A program made the translations under genes and the position numbers. Source: Lachnospiraceae bacterium (lineage in GTDB: Bacteria > Bacillota > Clostridia > Lachnospirales > Lachnospiraceae). From it: a DNA stretch of 6,662 bases. Position 1 is the stretch's first letter; every line of letters begins with the position of its first letter. The notes beneath the pieces were generated by a model, which had not been told where the DNA came from, searched no databases, and saw only the letters and a list, made by a program, of their open reading frames with translations. Of the stretch, positions 6,050 to 6,662 are shown piece after piece. The stretch covers positions 10,894-17,555 of the forward strand of contig DOWG01000146.1 in NCBI GenBank assembly GCA_003519685.1. The letters are read 5' to 3'.

Positions 6050-6586
6050 ATGGAGCTTATCAATTTACTTCCGGATTATTATAGAAACAACCAGACAATG
6101 GAGGAATTACAGGAGATCCTTTCGAATGATATAAACTATTTTGTTGGCGGCTTCGGTGAAACAATAGATCAATGCTTTGTTAATACGGCTACCTCCTTAT
6201 TAAGCCGGTATGAAAAGATATATGGTTTGCAGGTAGACGTAAGTAAATCAGATGAATTCAGACGGGAACGGATCCGGGCAAAAATCCGGGGTGTTGGTAC
6301 CGTAACAAAGCAAATGATTGAGGCGGTGGCAAGGTCCTATAGTAATGGAGAAGTTGAAGTTATCGAGAATCCCGCAAATTACAGTTTCAAGGTAAAATTT
6401 GTCGGTACCAAAGGCCTGCCGCCCAACATGGCTGATCTTACAGTAACGATCGAAGAAATAAAGCCGGCCCATCTGGCATTTGAATTTGAGTATGTATATA
6501 ACACGCATGGAGAATTATCAATCTACACGCATGAGCAATTAAGTGCCTATACTCATGCAGAACTGAGGGAAGGAGAGATCAGTTAA
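6050..6586 (+). CDS. xkdU: Baseplate protein, XkdU-like (DUF2313 / YmfQ)
   Basis: 178 residues; ATG one base after the xkdT stop, with GGAGGTG (6039-6045) 4 nt upstream. The N-terminus ('LINLLPDYYRNNQTMEELQE', residues 3-22) and the middle ('LSRYEKIYGLQVDVSKSDEF', then 'RRERIRAKIRGVGTVTKQMI', about 51-90) are typical of DUF2313, followed by a beta-rich part with 'IENPANYSFKVKFVG' (about 105-119) and 'ITVTIEEIKPAHL'-like sequence near 130-142 ending in 'AFEFEYVY'. These proteins, counterparts of P2 gpI, link the wedge to the tail fibre. Residues 151-174 form three 8-residue units beginning N/Y-T-H, described as a separate repeat. The fibre gene starts immediately after the stop, which fits a fibre-attachment role. 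Confidence 0.93.
   Translation: MELINLLPDYYRNNQTMEELQEILSNDINYFVGGFGETIDQCFVNTATSLLSRYEKIYGLQVDVSKSDEFRRERIRAKIRGVGTVTKQMIEAVARSYSNGEVEVIENPANYSFKVKFVGTKGLPPNMADLTVTIEEIKPAHLAFEFEYVYNTHGELSIYTHEQLSAYTHAELREGEIS
6500..6571 (+). repeat. Three tandem 24-bp units encoding an 8-residue Thr-His repeat
   Basis: Within the 3' end of xkdU, three in-frame 24-bp units (6500-6523, 6524-6547, 6548-6571) encode NTHGELSI, YTHEQLSA and YTHAELRE, with consensus Y-T-H-x-[EQ]-L-S-x. The DNA copies differ at many silent and non-silent positions, so the repeat is kept at the protein level and is not a recent duplication. From memory, DUF2313 proteins of Clostridia often end in similar short units (for example with TWGEL), so this is likely a family trait. 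The units may form a small beta or helical cap that contacts the fibre; this is inference. Confidence 0.85.
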
Positions 6587-6662
6587 ATGGCAGAGCAGAC
6601 ACAGAATTTTAATCTAACTAAAGATGCTGGTACCGATTATTACAACATTGATACTGCAAATG
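6587..6662 (+). CDS. Probable tail fibre protein, N-terminal fragment (runs off the window)
   Basis: ATG directly after the xkdU stop, with AAGGAGA (6570-6576) 10 nt upstream; 25 full codons are visible and the frame is open to the window edge. The start reads 'MAEQTQNFNLTKDAGTDYYN' followed by 'IDTAN'. This resembles the N-termini of many Firmicutes tail fibre or tail collar proteins, in which 'F.LTKP...D.YDI...N.N' introduces the baseplate-anchoring domain. Its place right after xkdU is the expected one for a fibre gene. Too little is present to say anything about the receptor-binding part or the host specificity. Confidence 0.75.
   Translation, partial: MAEQTQNFNLTKDAGTDYYNIDTAN

Noticed and set aside
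1..6662. A cargo, defence or toxin gene inserted in the tail module
   Set aside because: Every stretch is assigned to a tail or baseplate gene with near-zero spacing, so there is no room for an inserted gene within the window.

Overview
The window is an AT-rich, one-directional block of genes for a contractile (myovirus-type) phage tail and baseplate. The order is that of the Bacillus subtilis PBSX late operon: xkdM (tail tube, 3' end only), xkdN (tail assembly chaperone), xkdO (tape measure), xkdP (LysM baseplate protein), xkdQ (hub), xkdR (DUF2577), xkdS (DUF2634, gp25-like wedge), xkdT (baseplate J), xkdU (DUF2313), then the first 25 codons of a probable tail fibre. Strong AGGAGG/GAGGTG ribosome binding sites, AT-rich codon use and the style of the proteins point to a Firmicutes host, most likely a Clostridia (Lachnospiraceae-like) bacterium; the genus cannot be told from this window. 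No capsid, portal, lysis or integrase gene is present, so a prophage, a free phage and an R-type tailocin (diffocin-like) are all possible.

Layout. Positions 1-111 are the C-terminus of the tube protein. A compact hairpin followed by six T (113-134) looks like an intrinsic terminator or attenuator. Positions 149-553 encode the chaperone. The apparent gap at 554-734 is not empty: it is open in the -1 frame relative to xkdN, lacks a convincing start of its own, and is joined to xkdN by a textbook slippery heptamer A_AAA_AAC (541-547) followed after 7 nt by a bulged stem-loop (555-595). This is the G/GT-type programmed -1 frameshift of tail chaperones, giving a 134-residue short form and a frameshifted form of about 195 residues. 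The tape measure (735-2681) follows, and then the baseplate genes to 6586 are packed with 4-nt overlaps, 1-nt overlaps or gaps of at most 2 nt.

How they work together. The tube protein polymerises around the tape measure, which is kept soluble and recruited by the short and long chaperones. XkdP, XkdQ, XkdR, XkdS, XkdT and XkdU form the hub and wedges of the baseplate on which the tube and sheath start, and the fibre gene that begins at 6587 would supply host recognition. The most informative observations are the complete frameshift cassette, the terminator-like hairpin behind the tube gene, the three-copy 8-residue Thr-His repeat at the end of XkdU, and the unusually short DUF2577 protein. 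I found no cargo, defence or otherwise novel system: the window is a recognisable tail module.
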